Of a stretch of 64,000 nt of DNA, positions 33,236-45,349 are shown piece after piece. A model generated the notes under the pieces. It did not search any database, was not told the origin of the DNA, and worked only from the letters and a program-made list of their open reading frames with translations. Where the stretch lies: the NCBI GenBank assembly GCA_026182355.1, contig JAPFBL010000048.1, positions 496,001 through 560,000 on the forward strand, written 5' to 3'. Position 1 is the first letter of the stretch, and the number at the start of each line of letters is the position of its first letter. The position numbers were made by a program, and so were the translations under genes. The DNA comes from Hermatobates lingyangjiaoensis. Taxonomy: Eukaryota; Arthropoda; Insecta; Hemiptera; Hermatobatidae.

Positions 33236-34012
33236 AAACATGCACTATCCGATAAATCTGGAAATGAATTCAAAGCAGCCAATCTCCCAACAACTGAAAT
33301 TAGATATTATTTTACTCACTTCTCTTAAAGTATTTTATAAATTAGTCAAGTATATACATAAAGTCTTGTAATGGAAATGATTCTTAAGATTACTATACTT
33401 TATTCAGAATGATGTAGGAATAAGAAAAAAAAACACAATCATTTAAAAAATACATTGTAGTTTCTGCCATTTGAAAAACTTAAAGAAACCAAACTTTCCT
33501 CAAGTATGAATCATTATTAAGAAATATAAAGAAAGATAACTTAAAAAAATATATGCAACATTCTTTTATATAATAAAGGTTAGGAGCTTCTCACTTTTGC
33601 AAACATTTTGCTTTAAAGCCAAGTTAAATTAAATTTAGCATTTTCGTTATTCAATTTTAAATGCAATGTTTATGGCTCTGTTATCGAAATAACCTCAATC
33701 GTACAACTTCCACCACTTTTAGAAATTGATCAATAGATTTTTTTTCTTTACCTTTCATTTTATTTAATTTGAATTATATAACTCTAATGATGCCCATTAG
33801 CTTGATTTTACAAATATCTATTTTGAAATAAAACTATTTTGCTATAAAATTGTTTTATTGTTCTTATAATCAAAAAAATCAATTTAAGTAGTAAAACTCC
33901 TTCTAATTACTCAATTATATGGTGTTTGTGAATACTTAAACAACTAATAATAATTTAATTCTTACAATTTTTTAAATTTCAAATTAACAGATAATAAGGT
34001 TTCATTGATATT
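33236..34012. other. No gene seen
   Basis: AT-rich spacer between the SINE and the hAT MITE. Confidence 0.55.
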
Positions 34013-34127
34013 GCGTAAATCAGGGGTGCTCAATACGTCGATCGCGATCTACCAGTCGATCGCGAGGCCAATAGTGGTAGATTGCATACAACTTTGAAAA
34101 AAAAAAAGTTCCAGGGTGACAGTCAGC

Positions 34128-34130
<3 letters not shown>

Positions 34131-34169
<39 letters not shown>
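34131..34169. repeat. (TC)n microsatellite inside the MITE
   Basis: About 20 TC units, followed by CTATCTATCTATATATC. Confidence 0.9.
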
Positions 34170-34173
<4 letters not shown>

Positions 34174-34336
34174 ATCTATCTATATATCTCTGTGGTGTGT
34201 GTGTGTGTGTTTTGATCCTCCTGTAAAGCTTCTGTCTTTGAGCACAATGAAAAGCTACAAAAAACAGCTCTATTATTATTTTATTTTATTGTTTTTATTT
34301 ATTTATTTTTAATTATTATTATTATAAATTGTCAAT

Positions 34337-34338
<2 letters not shown>

Positions 34339-34383
<45 letters not shown>
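34339..34383. repeat. (ATT)n microsatellite inside the MITE
   Basis: Fifteen ATT units without interruption. Confidence 0.93.
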
Positions 34384-34649
34384 GGGAGCCCAGCACAATG
34401 TGCGTAAATGCATTTCACCTCCTTAACCAAAAAAAAAAATTTTATTATTATTATATGGTAATCACAAAAACATGTTGAGAGCTCTTATTTTGTTGCAATA
34501 TTGGCTCATGCAATAATGCAAGGTAAGAATGTTCAATAAATTTTAAAATAACATACACTTTTATGGGTCGGTAGATCATTTTGACTTGGTCATTTTATAA
34601 GTAGCTCGCATACTGAAAAAGTGTGAGCACCCCTGGCGTAAATGATATT

Positions 34650-36770
34650 AAAAGTTGAATTGTTGAAGTGTGGTGTCGAGACTCTTACAGGGATTTCTTT
34701 CATTGTATCGTAATAAAAGAATTCCTCTACATATGAACTTGCTATAGTCAATACAGTAACAGAATAAAGACTGCTTTTATTAAAAGAGAGAGGTGATATT
34801 CAAAATGAATCTTTATTGGCAAAAATATTGGGATGCACTTCTGATATAGAAATTTAATAGCTGATATTGCCTTTTTTTCTTTTTAAATCCATATCGACTA
34901 CCTTATTCTGTGAGACTTTCGCCTAAAAAAATTACACTTAGCCTACAAACTTTAGCTACCACTGAAAACAAATCACAATGATCAAATAGCTATACTACTG
35001 TTCGGAAAATAATTCATAATAGTTGCTCTAAGTCTTGTAAGTGTTTCCAAAATAATTTAAATAATTAATTATTCAATTACTTTAACATTTAACTTACTCA
35101 AACCTTTATTGAAAATGAAAAAAATGAGAATTGCATTTGTTATTATAAATTGCAATTTTATCTGTTGTATTAAAAATTGAAATATTTATCTTTGCTATTG
35201 TAAGTAAACTTTAATGAACTTTGTAAGTAAGTGGAATGAAGACTTGGTTATAAATTCAATAAAAAGGTTCTTGAATTATGTTAAGCTTTAAGGGAGACTA
35301 GTAACTGACTATGAGCTCTTAAAGACTGAATAGTGCATCTCTCTAGATAGAGCCTTTTACTTCAGTATGCAACAAAACGGCTTTATGTCTACCTCATCCC
35401 ATCAAATTCTAAATAAACTGGATTTCGCAGTCAATATTTCACTAGCTTGGCATTTAATCTATAATACTTCAGACATTTCTAAACATTCTTAGTCACTAAT
35501 TATTGTCTGTGCAAAATACTATACCGATACTACTTTCAGTTTACAACATTCATTCAATTTATCTACCGCTTATTTGAGATTTTTTTTTTTTGTTTAAATG
35601 CCAATGCGCTCTCTCAACCTGTCTCATGCTTTATAATCTAGTTAATAATATAGATCACACGTACCAAATTTTGCATTTTTGTGAACCCTCTGAGAGTTAT
35701 ACACCCTCATCATTTATACACCCCAAATGGCCTATAACCCTAATTATGAGTATATAAATATAAAAAAAAATATCAGTGGGTAACAAACAAACGATGAAAC
35801 GGTTCCAAATATTAATAACATAATTAAAAATTGAAAAAAAGCTTTCAAACTCAACAACGTTTATTTTTTATTATAGCATTTAACAAACTGTACGCAAATA
35901 AATAATTAGAAAATGAAATTTGTATAAAACATGAAATAGTATTCTTTATTACAACTAAATTAGATGTAACATGTACATGGATATTTTGGATGAAAAATAA
36001 ATAATACGATTAAATGAAAAGTGAAGAAATTACCCATTGTTCTTATATATATTCTTTATTACCCATATTCTTATATATATATATATATATAATATATCTT
36101 AATATAAGACCATATTTTGCGAAACTTACTTTGCACTTCATATAAGTGGTTATATACCGACTTACTTTTTATCCAAAAATCCACCGCATATGTTTCCAAA
36201 TATAAAAATGAATTTACGAGTACGAAGAATCGTTTAAAAGTTATAGTACTTCTCTGAGTCCATCGTCATTTAAAAGACGTCATTTAAAAGAGAGTACGTA
36301 CATATAAATAAGTTTGTATTTACGTTTGTGAGCATACATCCATTCTTGTGTTAGGTCTAGGGAAGAATACCTCTGACTACTTACAGATTGTAGTCTTTTA
36401 TTCTCGTTTCAACAATAATCCGTTCATGGTGGTAAAAAGGTGTTTTAGAGTACTTTTAGTTAATAGAACATCAAAACTCTATTACTGTTGTCACAAGTTA
36501 ATAACTAAAAACTAACTCTCGTTGGCTATGTTTCGGTATTATATTATTTTAAAACTTTTTTCATAAGCTGAAGTAAAAATTTGTTAATAAGAAAATTAAA
36601 TTTACATTATTTAAACGAAGAAATTCATTAGTTATTGGTTTGAACCGTCTTCAGGAGAGATAAGAGAGGGAAACCAATCGCACTGGTTCAGAGACGGTTG
36701 GAGACGGTTGGGTCTCCCCGTTATTGAACTATATTTGTCCGTTTTGGATCGCATTTCCAACGAAAAAGTG
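34650..36770. other. About 2.1 kb without a recognisable gene
   Basis: AT-rich. Just before the next PLE cluster (36690-36720) GAGACGGTTGGAGACGGTTG is a short direct repeat. Nothing else is supportable. Confidence 0.5.
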
Positions 36771-36773
36771 TAT

Positions 36774-36806
<33 letters not shown>

Positions 36807-36809
<3 letters not shown>

Positions 36810-36918
36810 AAGATTTCACATAAACAGTTGGGTTTTTGACTCTGACGAAGACCGCTTGTTACGGTTGAAAGATCTTAGTCTTGTTTTCTCATTTCTTATT
36901 GTGGTTTGATCATTGATT
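36807..36918 (+). mobile_element. PLE 3' end, AGATCT ribozyme family
   Basis: Lies between two (TA)n tracts (36772-36806, 36919-36934). It starts AGATTTCACATAAAC, carries the ribozyme motif, and ends TTCTTATTGTGGTTTGATCA, matching the arms of the twin element at 45196-45418. Confidence 0.65.
36842..36876 (+). ncRNA. Hammerhead-like motif, AGATCT family
   Basis: CTGACGA (36842-36848), extra A, stem II GACCG/CGGTT (five pairs including one G-U, loop CTTGTTA), GAA (36867-36869), palindrome AGATCT (36870-36875), T. Compared with the ACGCGT family, the stem and palindrome sequences are wholly different but the plan is the same. Confidence 0.6.
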
Positions 36919-36934
36919 ATATATATATATATAT

Positions 36935-37253
36935 GGTTAAAATTTGCAGCAGCTTCTGCACTCACTAGCTTTGCGCTGGTGGCCTCGATCCTTCGGGCGA
37001 TTTTTCTTCCTTCTGGCTGCAGTTGCCATAACATCTGTCCTAGAGACATCGTTAATATTTTTCGAGCTTTCGACCATATAAACATTGGTTTATATATTAC
37101 CAATGTTTATATGGTCGAAAGCTTCTAAAATATTAACGATGTCTCTAGGACAGATGTTATGGCAACTGCAGCCAGAAGGAAGAAAAATCGCCCGAAGGAT
37201 CGAGGCCACCAGCGCAAAGCTAGTGAGTGCAGAAGCTGCTGCAAATTTTAACC
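36935..37253. repeat. Near-perfect inverted repeat, 155-bp arms, 9-bp spacer
   Basis: 36935-37089 and 37099-37253 are reverse complements except for about three bases near 37050 and 37128. Both arms encode the same PLE N-terminal peptide. Arms this alike imply a recent event, such as template switching during reverse transcription. Confidence 0.92.
36936..37089 (-). pseudogene. PLE N-terminal coding fragment, inverted copy
   Basis: Minus strand reads LQPEGRKIARRIEATSAKLV then SAEAAANFN before running into (TA)n. The same peptide is on the plus strand at 37160-37250. It precedes the reverse transcriptase in PLE proteins. Confidence 0.55.
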
Positions 37254-37287
37254 AAATATGTTTAAGAGAAGACCTGCTGCCAACGTA

Positions 37288-37320
<33 letters not shown>
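37115..37320 (+). pseudogene. PLE N-terminal coding fragment, cut off at (TA)n
   Basis: The peptide contains PEGRKIARRIEATSAKLVSA, then NFNQICLREDLLPTYSNI. The F-N-x-x-C-L-R-E-x-L-L-P-x-Y/F-x-N-I pattern is usual in the N-terminal part of PLE proteins, ahead of the RT fingers. Translation then enters a TA repeat (IYIYIYI) and ends, so the RT is missing. Confidence 0.6.
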
Positions 37321-37378
37321 TCGTGTATATTTCTCAAGGACTATGTTAAGTTTGCATGGTTTTGATGAGTGACTTTAG

Positions 37379-37512
37379 AAGAATGGTGTTGGACAGGAGT
37401 TGGGTGTGTTGCAGATGGTGGCCAGCGCGGTGCTGGGGGCAGCCACCGGCACAGGGCTCGCTCTCGTCGTGGCCATGACTCTCGTCCTCTACAGGTACTA
37501 CGCTTCACGAAG
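37379..37512 (+). CDS. Candidate exon encoding a single membrane helix
   Basis: A sharply GC-rich block (about two thirds GC by eye) in AT-rich DNA. From 37415 the frame reads MVASAVLGAATGTGLALVVA then MTLVLYRYYASR: a hydrophobic helix of about 24 residues followed by R/Y/R residues, the pattern of a membrane anchor with a basic cytoplasmic edge. The 5' splice site ACGAAG|GTCAGT (cut after 37512) is acceptable; CTACAG|GTACTA (after 37494) is an alternative. Acceptors are TTTAG (37378) or TTGCAG (37414); the frame is open from a TAG at 37376, so ATG 37415 could also be a start. Third codon positions are strongly C/G. The protein family is not recognised. Confidence 0.55.
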
Positions 37513-38950
37513 GTCAGTCCACTAACCGTATATTACATTTTATTTCATTCAAACTGATCCAAGTTACTGTGGTTATTGTTTTACTCAGCTATAAAAAACG
37601 TTTGTAACAACATTTTTTACTTGCCTAATGCAACCAAGAAAAACCCCTCGAAGTGTCACTGTGTACACAAGGTTTCCCAGCTATAGGTCAATAATTATTA
37701 TTACACCAAACATTCTCTTTCAATAACTGTAATTATATCAATCTAAAAAAGTATTGAAAACACAAATTATTACTTACTAATAAGCTAATATGAACATGAT
37801 CTTGTGGGAAAGCGTAAAGGAAACAATAATGCAATTATTAATAATAAATGGAATTAATACAACTTTCAACATAGAATAAAAAATTAATTAATAATAAACA
37901 AATAAATAGTTAAATTAATCTAAAGTGAGTTTAGTTTTTTATTAAAATAAAAAAAATGAAAACTGAGTTGGCTCATGAAACCACTAATATTACACTCTTT
38001 GCTCTTTCATAACACCCATAAGAAAGCAAATTCATTAGTCAAATAAATAACCTGATTCAATATACCAACCTCTTACAACCAAAGACACCATTTTATTTAA
38101 TACTGGGTGGATTGTTGGCTGAGTGGGTAAATATGCATCCAAATGTTTGAGTGAACGCTGCAGATAATACTCTCTGGTGGATCAAATTGTTATTTATGAT
38201 AAAAATAGATCTTAAAGACTTTATTTGTTCTATTCTATTTGGGCAACATTTATCATGGAAAAATCTTTTTTTTTTTATTAAGCAAGATGAGATTTCAGAA
38301 ATTTTTTCTTAGAGCTGCTGAAACTCAAATGTTAAATTATAACGTTATTATAATATTAATGAAAGAAGAAAGTGAAAATATTCTAACTTTTTCAATAACT
38401 GGAGAAGCATGTGTCGGAAAAAATTTGAAATTTTGACTTATGATAGATTATGGGCCATTATGGTCACGGTACAGAATGTATCTCTATCATTCTTTGTGTG
38501 GATAGGTTATTGGTATAATATGTTTTCCATAAGAATTTCGCGAATTATTAGAATATCCTTTCGTATTAGGTACAGAATTTATTTATTCAGCAACTACTAA
38601 ATGAATAGCAATATTTTATAATATTAGTCAAACCAGGATAGGTATGAATAAGCGATTTGAACGTATGGTAATTAACGCCATACTTACATTAAACAATGGT
38701 ACATTAATTGAGGGAAATTATTTCCTTCCCGAGAATTAGATATACTTTCTTTTGTTTTTGTTTCTAACTTTGTTCTGTACAGTGGAAAATCTTTAGAAAA
38801 TATCAAATTTACCTTTCTAAGTCCCCAACAAAATCATACACCAAGGCCTTAAATTTCCATCTGTTCAGAACTTTGTGATAGAAAGATACAAATTATTCCA
38901 CAACAGATTACTAACCCACCACAACCTACTTGCTCATTCCCTTCACTCAC
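37513..38950. other. Putative intron or intergenic DNA
   Basis: AT-rich. Open frames at 38239-38436 and 38409-38600 overlap out of register and have background composition. No coding block. Confidence 0.5.
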
Positions 38951-39076
38951 CTGTAATATATTCAAACCCGGGTAGACGTTTAAAAAGAAAATGGCCCCGA
39001 GACCTCCTCTATTAAACTCAACCATGTTACCCGCTGCCACCGATGGGTTACCGCTCATTCCCGTTATAAATCCCCG
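38951..39076 (-). CDS. Candidate 126-nt internal exon, phase 0-0
   Basis: On the minus strand the segment follows TATCTTCAATTAG (3' splice site; its TAG is also the in-frame stop, so the frame opens exactly at the exon start) and ends at TTACAG|GTGAGTGA, a consensus 5' splice site. It encodes 42 residues: RGFITGMSGNPSVAAGNMVE, FNRGGLGAIFFLNVYPGLNI, LQ. The second half is hydrophobic and could be a membrane segment. Length divisible by three, boundaries, and composition all fit a real exon. I do not recognise the family. It is on the opposite strand to the 37.4-kb exon, so they belong to different genes. Confidence 0.6.
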
Positions 39077-39079
39077 CTA

Positions 39080-40560
39080 ATTGAAGATACCAAATTACAA
39101 CCTTTCTTAATACAAATACTTTTTAGTTGAAGTGAAATTAAAATTACTTTGTTCTATAACTTTTTCCAACAAATAAATGAATTTATATTTACTCACAAAA
39201 TAATTGCTCTCGAACCTTCTTTCTCATTTTCTGCTTCGTTAATAATTTATTAGCCTTAATTTAAATAAACAAGCACCTCATTTCCTAATCTTTTCTGTAA
39301 ACTATGTAATAGATTAAATTTTGTGTAAAAAATTTTGATTTCAAACAGTAATTAAATTGAATTCTTAAATCAAATTACCAACCGTTGTTAAAGTTGCCTT
39401 CAATCTGTTTTCTCAATACGCAAATCAAATGGTGTACTAGTTTTCGAATTCTCGATGATGCTCTGTGTTACTCCTCAAGGCGCTGGTTCATCATGTTTGC
39501 AATATATCAAAGACAATAACAGTTAACTCAAACACCAGCCGAGCTATGCCTTCACCTCAGCATATTAGTGCTCCAACCCCTCCAGATAGTGCCACTAATT
39601 GTGTTTATAACAGTTATCAGACAACTAAAGGGAAATAAATGTTACCATAAATGATTGATAATTTCCCGATTGGAGAATAATTCTTTCCTTCCTAGGAACA
39701 GAGGTAGTTTGTTCTAAGCTAATGTCAGAGACACTCAAGTAGAAATATACTTCTATAGACTAAAAGATTTGCTTTTATTTCATGCAAGCATTTAAAAGTG
39801 CTTTGTATTATTTTCAATATGTAAAACATATTTCAAAAGATAATTTATTTGAAATAGTTGAAAGAAATATGTATTTTACTGTTCCTCACTGTTATTTTTT
39901 TACCTTACACCAAAACCCTAGAAATATTTGTATTTAATTATTTTTTCATTCTTATATTGAAATTGAATCTTATAGTATATTGAATTCTTATAGTATATTG
40001 AATCTTTTACTCTGTTCTACTCAAGGTTTTTACAAAGAAATCTTCATTTTTTTTATTTTTGAAAGGACATTTAGGTGAAAGCATGCCTTATAAATGAAGT
40101 TGGTTTAAAAATACCTTTTTTTTTGCAAAGAGATCAAAATGTCTTGCACCGGCCTAAGAATATAAGAATAAGCAATTATGAAAAATGGGTACACAATAAA
40201 GGATTATTATCTCAAACATATTTGTACTTTACCTATACATTTCAGTCCAATGTATTGGTCCAATACAATCTATTCAGTCCAATAAATGTCAATACTCTGA
40301 GGACGGTTTTAATGCAGTGAGGATGAAGCAACCTCCTTTGACTTTCCAACGGAATGTCCTGTTCTTATTCCACTTCCACTAAATTGTTACACGAGAGTAT
40401 GATTGACGAGATGAACGAGGAAAGATTTCCAGATCTATATTAAGAGACTGAGTAGATTTACTCTCAGGTAGAAAGGTACGCTCTAAAAATGATTGAACTT
40501 TTTTAAATTCACTCATTACATCCCCTTAATAAAAAAGGAAAACATGATTTGATTATATGA
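39080..40560. other. No gene seen
   Basis: AT-rich. A small direct duplication CTTATAGTATATTGAAT at 39970-40002. Nothing else. Confidence 0.5.
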
Positions 40561-40564
40561 TGAT

Positions 40565-40720
40565 CTTAAGTGCCAAATAAAAATCAATCACAACAAGTGA
40601 TCACCGCAATATCAGTATTTCGACAGCAATATTGGTCGAAATATTGAAAAGTGAGTCCTCTCTTGCATTTCTTTTTGTTTCGCAGTTGATTTTAAGTATA
40701 TATATAATATATATATATGT
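40565..40720 (+). mobile_element. PLE-type 3' end, decayed ATAT ribozyme family
   Basis: GAC (40622-40624) and GTC (40635-40637) can pair, followed by GAA and ATATT (40641-40645); then GTGAGTCC, like the GTGAGTTC that follows the motif at 8.83 kb. The CTGANGA box is not preserved. A (TA)n tract follows (40699-40718), as for other PLE ends. Confidence 0.45.
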
Positions 40721-43700
40721 ATATATGAAAAATATCTGTATATGACATCATGATTGGATCAAGCTCTTTAGAGATCCGAAGTAATCAAGGCTTTGTTACC
40801 CCATAAGGTAGTACTCAGAATATAAACATAATAAGCCACAAAAATAGTATGATCAAAATTAATCAACACTAACAGTAAAAGAAAAAACAATATTTACATT
40901 GGTATATTTTAGTTACATTAGAAATTCGTGCTTTTAATTACAACGTCTTTGGTCAGATATTCAAAATTAATTTTACGTAAACCATCTGTTCCCATACTAC
41001 ATAATATGTTCAGGAGAACAATTTTTAACCATTAATCTTGAAAATATACTTTAATAAATGAAAATATAAAATAAAAAGTCAACATATATTTTTGAGAATG
41101 GCACTGGAGTTGAGTGCACTCGACTTCAGTTTCACTCATGTAACTCGAATTAACATTTACTCACTCCTTGTCATCTTTCGCTTGTATATTATAAAGTTCA
41201 GCATTGATAAATCTTGTTTTTTAGATGTTTTGTTTCACTGAGTTTATAGCGCACCACGAATGAAATTGATAAAGTTCGTATTAGACATTAATGTTGACAT
41301 CCTCTAGGTAAGCATTGATAAGCTTTGTATAGCACTGAGTATACCTTTCAGTGTTACCGGAATGAAGTGATTTTATAGGGTAGCAGTAGAGGTGCATAAC
41401 AGAGAAAGGAAATCTCTATGCCTCTTCTTTCTATATACATCTCTCGCTCTTTGCTTTATTTGAGTGCAAAGTCAGCAGCCTATAAGATGAACTGTTACGA
41501 ATTTATCACTGGCATTCCAACAACATAGGATGCATTCCGTTCTACATTGACGCGTCCCTACCATTGGGAACATGTGGTTAGTCATCAGTTTTAAGACCAT
41601 TGACCATGAATTCATGAGCATTTTCCCCTTAATTATCTTCGTTAAAAAAAAAGTTTAATATATTTTATTAAAAATACAATTCTATATTCAATTAAACATT
41701 GATTAATTTGTAAAAAAAATTACAAATACTTGAAATTAAAGTTCAGCAATCTTAAGGAATTATTGAAATTGGTGACTTTGATTATATGAACTCTAATGTA
41801 AGAAAATCTTCTTAAAAGTGATGCGATGATAAAATTGATCCTTTTGATGACATTGTCAGCTATAATAAATAGATTATTTTAAAAGTAATACAATGAAATA
41901 CTATTTTTTCTAAAATATTTTATTTAAAAAAGTTGAAGTTGAACAGTAGAAAAAATACTCAAAATAAAGTTCAGTTATTTAAACAAATACTATGAAGATT
42001 AACAACTGATAAATCATTTTTTAAAATAACTTTTTGTAACTTAAGTTTCTGTAATTTTGAGCTACTCAGTTTTATAGACTAACGTAATGGTTGATATGAA
42101 TGGTGTCTAATGCACTTAGTTAACCTTCATCTCTTTTTAAAGGCAATCTGAAGTCACGTACCACCGATAACCCTATGACCAAAAAAAACATAATCACGCC
42201 AGAGACCACTTGCTTTTACTTCACCATCCAAACTAAGTTAGTCAAGTGACATTTATTTTGCTCAACAATAACTTACAAAGGTCAGTGGTTAGTGAGCTAA
42301 TTATTTAAATGGTTATCCATTTAAATATAAAGTTATTTAAATGGTGTAACTACGTAAGTGATATAACAATTCGTATAATCAGAATTAAGATAACTTGTAA
42401 AGTCCAGATATAATACAAGAACTAATTCGTTGGCAGGAGGATAAGTTTTTAAGGCAAAGTTGTATCGTCATGGAGGACAGTTATTGTGATCATAGCTGAT
42501 TGGATATAACACCATCAAATACTCTTCCATATTATAATAATGTCTAAAAACTGTGACAGTATTTCATAGTGAATTATAATTATAATAAAATATAATTGGT
42601 ATTCATCAAACAATGCTTGTGGACCACCATTTGAGACCATATTTTCTGTTATCGATATCTGGATAACCAATTTTTAATATTTCTTTAATGATAACTGAGT
42701 AAGTGAGCAATGGCTCTACAGAGATTTATACCTTGCCAAATAAATTTATCATTTGATCGTGTAATAATCGCAAATAGTATTTAAAAAATATAACATAATT
42801 TACAACTTTTTTTCTTAATCAAATGAAGGAATTACATTAATAACACCAACATGAATAACTTCGTGGAGCTTTGACATTTTTGTATATTGTTAAAGAATTT
42901 CCAGGATATGGAAGGTATTTATAAAATTTAATATTTAATTCTTTAAACATTTAAATATTTAACATTTAATTCCCCAGTATATAATTATATAAAGAAGCAT
43001 AAACTTGCTTCTTTTTTTTATTACCTTTTCTGAAATTGAATATTTATTTTTTAAATTAATTTTTCATTTATTACAGGAACTATTATTACATCCATTAAAT
43101 TCAAATGGAAGAATCATAAATACTTGAACTTTAAAAATAAAAAGGTATTTTTTTTTAAAGAAAAATATAGTATGCAATAAACGAATCATAACAGAATATG
43201 CATATGAAAATAACAGAATTAAATATTCAGATACCCAAAGTTGAATGTGTGAACAAAAATAAAGCCATTCAAAACAGTTACTGATGAGTGATGGCTTTGT
43301 AACTTAACAATACATGGAGAATATCATGATAGTAATAAGGAGTGTAATTGACTGTTGATGTTTTCGAATGACCCATGAAAGCAAGTAAAAAACCTATGTA
43401 TGCCAAGGAAACAGCGCTTTCAAAACATCAGTCTTCCCTTCCCATCCATTTGTTTATTCCGCTCTAGAGTTCATGCTAAAAAAACTCTCATAAACCATTC
43501 ACAAAGGGAAAAACTTTGTTTTTCAACACGATCCAAAATCCTAGAGATTTAACTAACTTATTTACCTTGCTGTTAGTTTGCTCAAAGAAAATTAAGGCTA
43601 TTTCAATATTGATCGTCATTGATATTCAGATATAAGACAATTTTTTTACAAAACTTTTATGGTTCTATTATCTGCCAATTCTTTATATGATATTAAAATT

Positions 43701-43746
43701 TAATAAGACTAAATATTTGAATGAAGAGTATATAAAGAATTATAAA
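40721..43746. other. About 3 kb without a recognisable gene
   Basis: AT-rich throughout. No conserved coding block, tRNA boxes or paired transposon ends found. Confidence 0.5.
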
Positions 43747-44969
43747 TCTATATAAATAAAAGAATCATTTTGTCTGTACATTGCTTAGAACTGCCTCATT
43801 TCAAGTTTTCATTACGTTTCGTACATTGGAGAAACCGAATCCACTCTTAGAAAAAATTATGTCGGTTTGTCCGAAAAATTTTGTCACAAATAAACTCAGT
43901 CACCATAAGACATAGGAAGCTGAAACTTTGACAGTAGATTTCTGTATATCTAACTTAAAATATAGGCTCTGAATGGATTAAAAATTCAGCATAGAAGCAA
44001 AGTTATGAACCTTTAACCTGTATTTCGCTAATTTCACACATATGTTTGTTTTGCAAATACACAGGTGTAGCAAGTAGGTATTGTTAGTTGATTTTAATTT
44101 CAATTGCGTATTTATGAATATATTGCGTATTTGATCTTATTGACAAGGTGTTTCCCAGAGTTGAGGCTGTACTATCTATTGAGAATAAATAATTTTGTGA
44201 ACTAGCAATTCTCAACCCTTAATATGAACAGTCAGGAAAAATTAACAAACAAGTTCTTACGCGATATCAAGCCGAGGAAAGAACTTACAAGTCAGTAAAG
44301 AGAGTGATTAGTGATGAGGAAGCAGTTCATTATCTAACTGAATTTCTTGACTCTGAATTTCTTTCTCCTGGACTGCCTGCTCATGAGTAAAAACTTAAAG
44401 TAGGAGCACCAATCATGCTGCGATTTAGTAGCAGTAACAAATTTCATGTTACGAAACGTCAGTGCCCAAAAATGTGCAACGGGACACTACTCTGAGTCTG
44501 TGCTCTGCACAGATAAGCCATAGACGCGGACATCATGACTGGGTATGGTACTGGGGAGTCTGTGTGTATACCACTTATACCATTAATTCCGAGTCACTAT
44601 CCGTTTCTATTCAAACAATTACAATATCCTGTCAGCGTCTGTTTAGGAATGACGTTAACTAAGTCCAAGGGGAAACTCTATCTACCCCAGGAATTGAAGT
44701 AAGTGAGACCAAGTTTTTCTCACATTGTCAACTTTGGCCACAGTTTGCTTGTCCAAAAGTCAGAGGTTCCAACACCTTGTTCATTCATGAACCTGAAGTA
44801 CAGGCAGCTAATGTGGTGTATAGAGAGGCATTTGCTTATCTAACAAAATAAGTACAATTAACACTGTACTTATAATGATATTTTCTACTATTCTATAAAT
44901 TCTAATGATCTTCTGGAATACCATGCATTATCGAATTTGTGACTCCTTCATGACGGGTACGTTTGCTAG
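43747..44969 (+). mobile_element. Helitron A, non-autonomous, both ends visible
   Basis: The 5' end TCTATATAAATAAAAGAATC then TTTTGTCTGTAC follows an A, as in many insect Helitrons; the 3' end GACGGGTACGTTTG-CTAG (CTAG at 44966-44969) is followed by T. There is no target duplication. Pif1 helicase remnants lie at 44262-44851. The Rep part is absent. It shares its 3' 475 bp with copy B at 46405. Confidence 0.75.
44262..44851 (+). pseudogene. Pif1-like helicase remnant in Helitron A
   Basis: The first piece reads ISDEEAVHYLTEFLDSEFLS, PGLPAHE, a stop, KLKVGAPIMLRF and CPKMCNGTLL, matching the family's YPTEFLNSL..GxPPHxLxLKVGxxIMLLRN...CNGTRL. After a gap, the second reads YPVSVCLGMTLTKSKGKLYL, a stop, FSHCQLW and NTLFIHEPEVQAANVVYREA (family form LAFAMTINKSQGQT, FSHGQLYVACSRV, NVVYKE). 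The conserved SHGQLYV Gly and the TINKSQG residues are altered, so it is inactive. Confidence 0.82.
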
Positions 44970-45165
44970 TGTTATATAAATAAATAATTAAATTATGGCA
45001 TTTAACGAAAATAAAAATAAAAGAACATATAACATATATGTATGAAAATTCCCAAATCCACATAGCAATTAACTCCTCTATACTTCCTTTAGTAATATGA
45101 CTATTTCTATGTACTTTAAAATGATAAATTAAAAGTTTTCTGTGTTCAGTAATTAATTTGAAAAC

Positions 45166-45169
<4 letters not shown>

Positions 45170-45195
<26 letters not shown>
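45170..45195. repeat. (TA)n tract, left border of twin element
   Basis: Thirteen TA units directly before the twin ribozyme element. Confidence 0.9.
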
Positions 45196-45199
<4 letters not shown>

Positions 45200-45269
45200 A
45201 AGATTTCACATAAACACGTGAAATAACAATCAATGATCAAACCACAATAAGAAATGAGAAAACAAGACT

Positions 45270-45304
45270 AAGATCTTTCAACCGTAAGAAGCGGTCTTCG
45301 TCAG
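45270..45304 (-). ncRNA. Hammerhead-like motif, AGATCT family
   Basis: CTGACGA, extra A, GACCG/CGGTT stem with loop CTTCTTA, GAA, AGATCT, T on the minus strand. Confidence 0.55.
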
Positions 45305-45349
45305 AGTAAACAACCCAACTAAACAAAACACCTAGTTGAGTTTTTGACT

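Larger units (their letters stand above)
34021..34635. mobile_element. hAT MITE with 8-bp target duplication
   Basis: GCGTAAAT lies immediately on both sides (34013-34020, 34636-34643). Ends: CAGGGGTGCTCAATACGTCG on the left, and CAGGGGTGCTCACACTTTTT on the right when read inward. The first 11 bases agree exactly and the 8-bp duplication is typical of hAT. There is no transposase. Microsatellites (TC)n at 34131-34169, (TG)n at 34194-34210 and (ATT)n at 34339-34383 lie inside. Confidence 0.93.
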
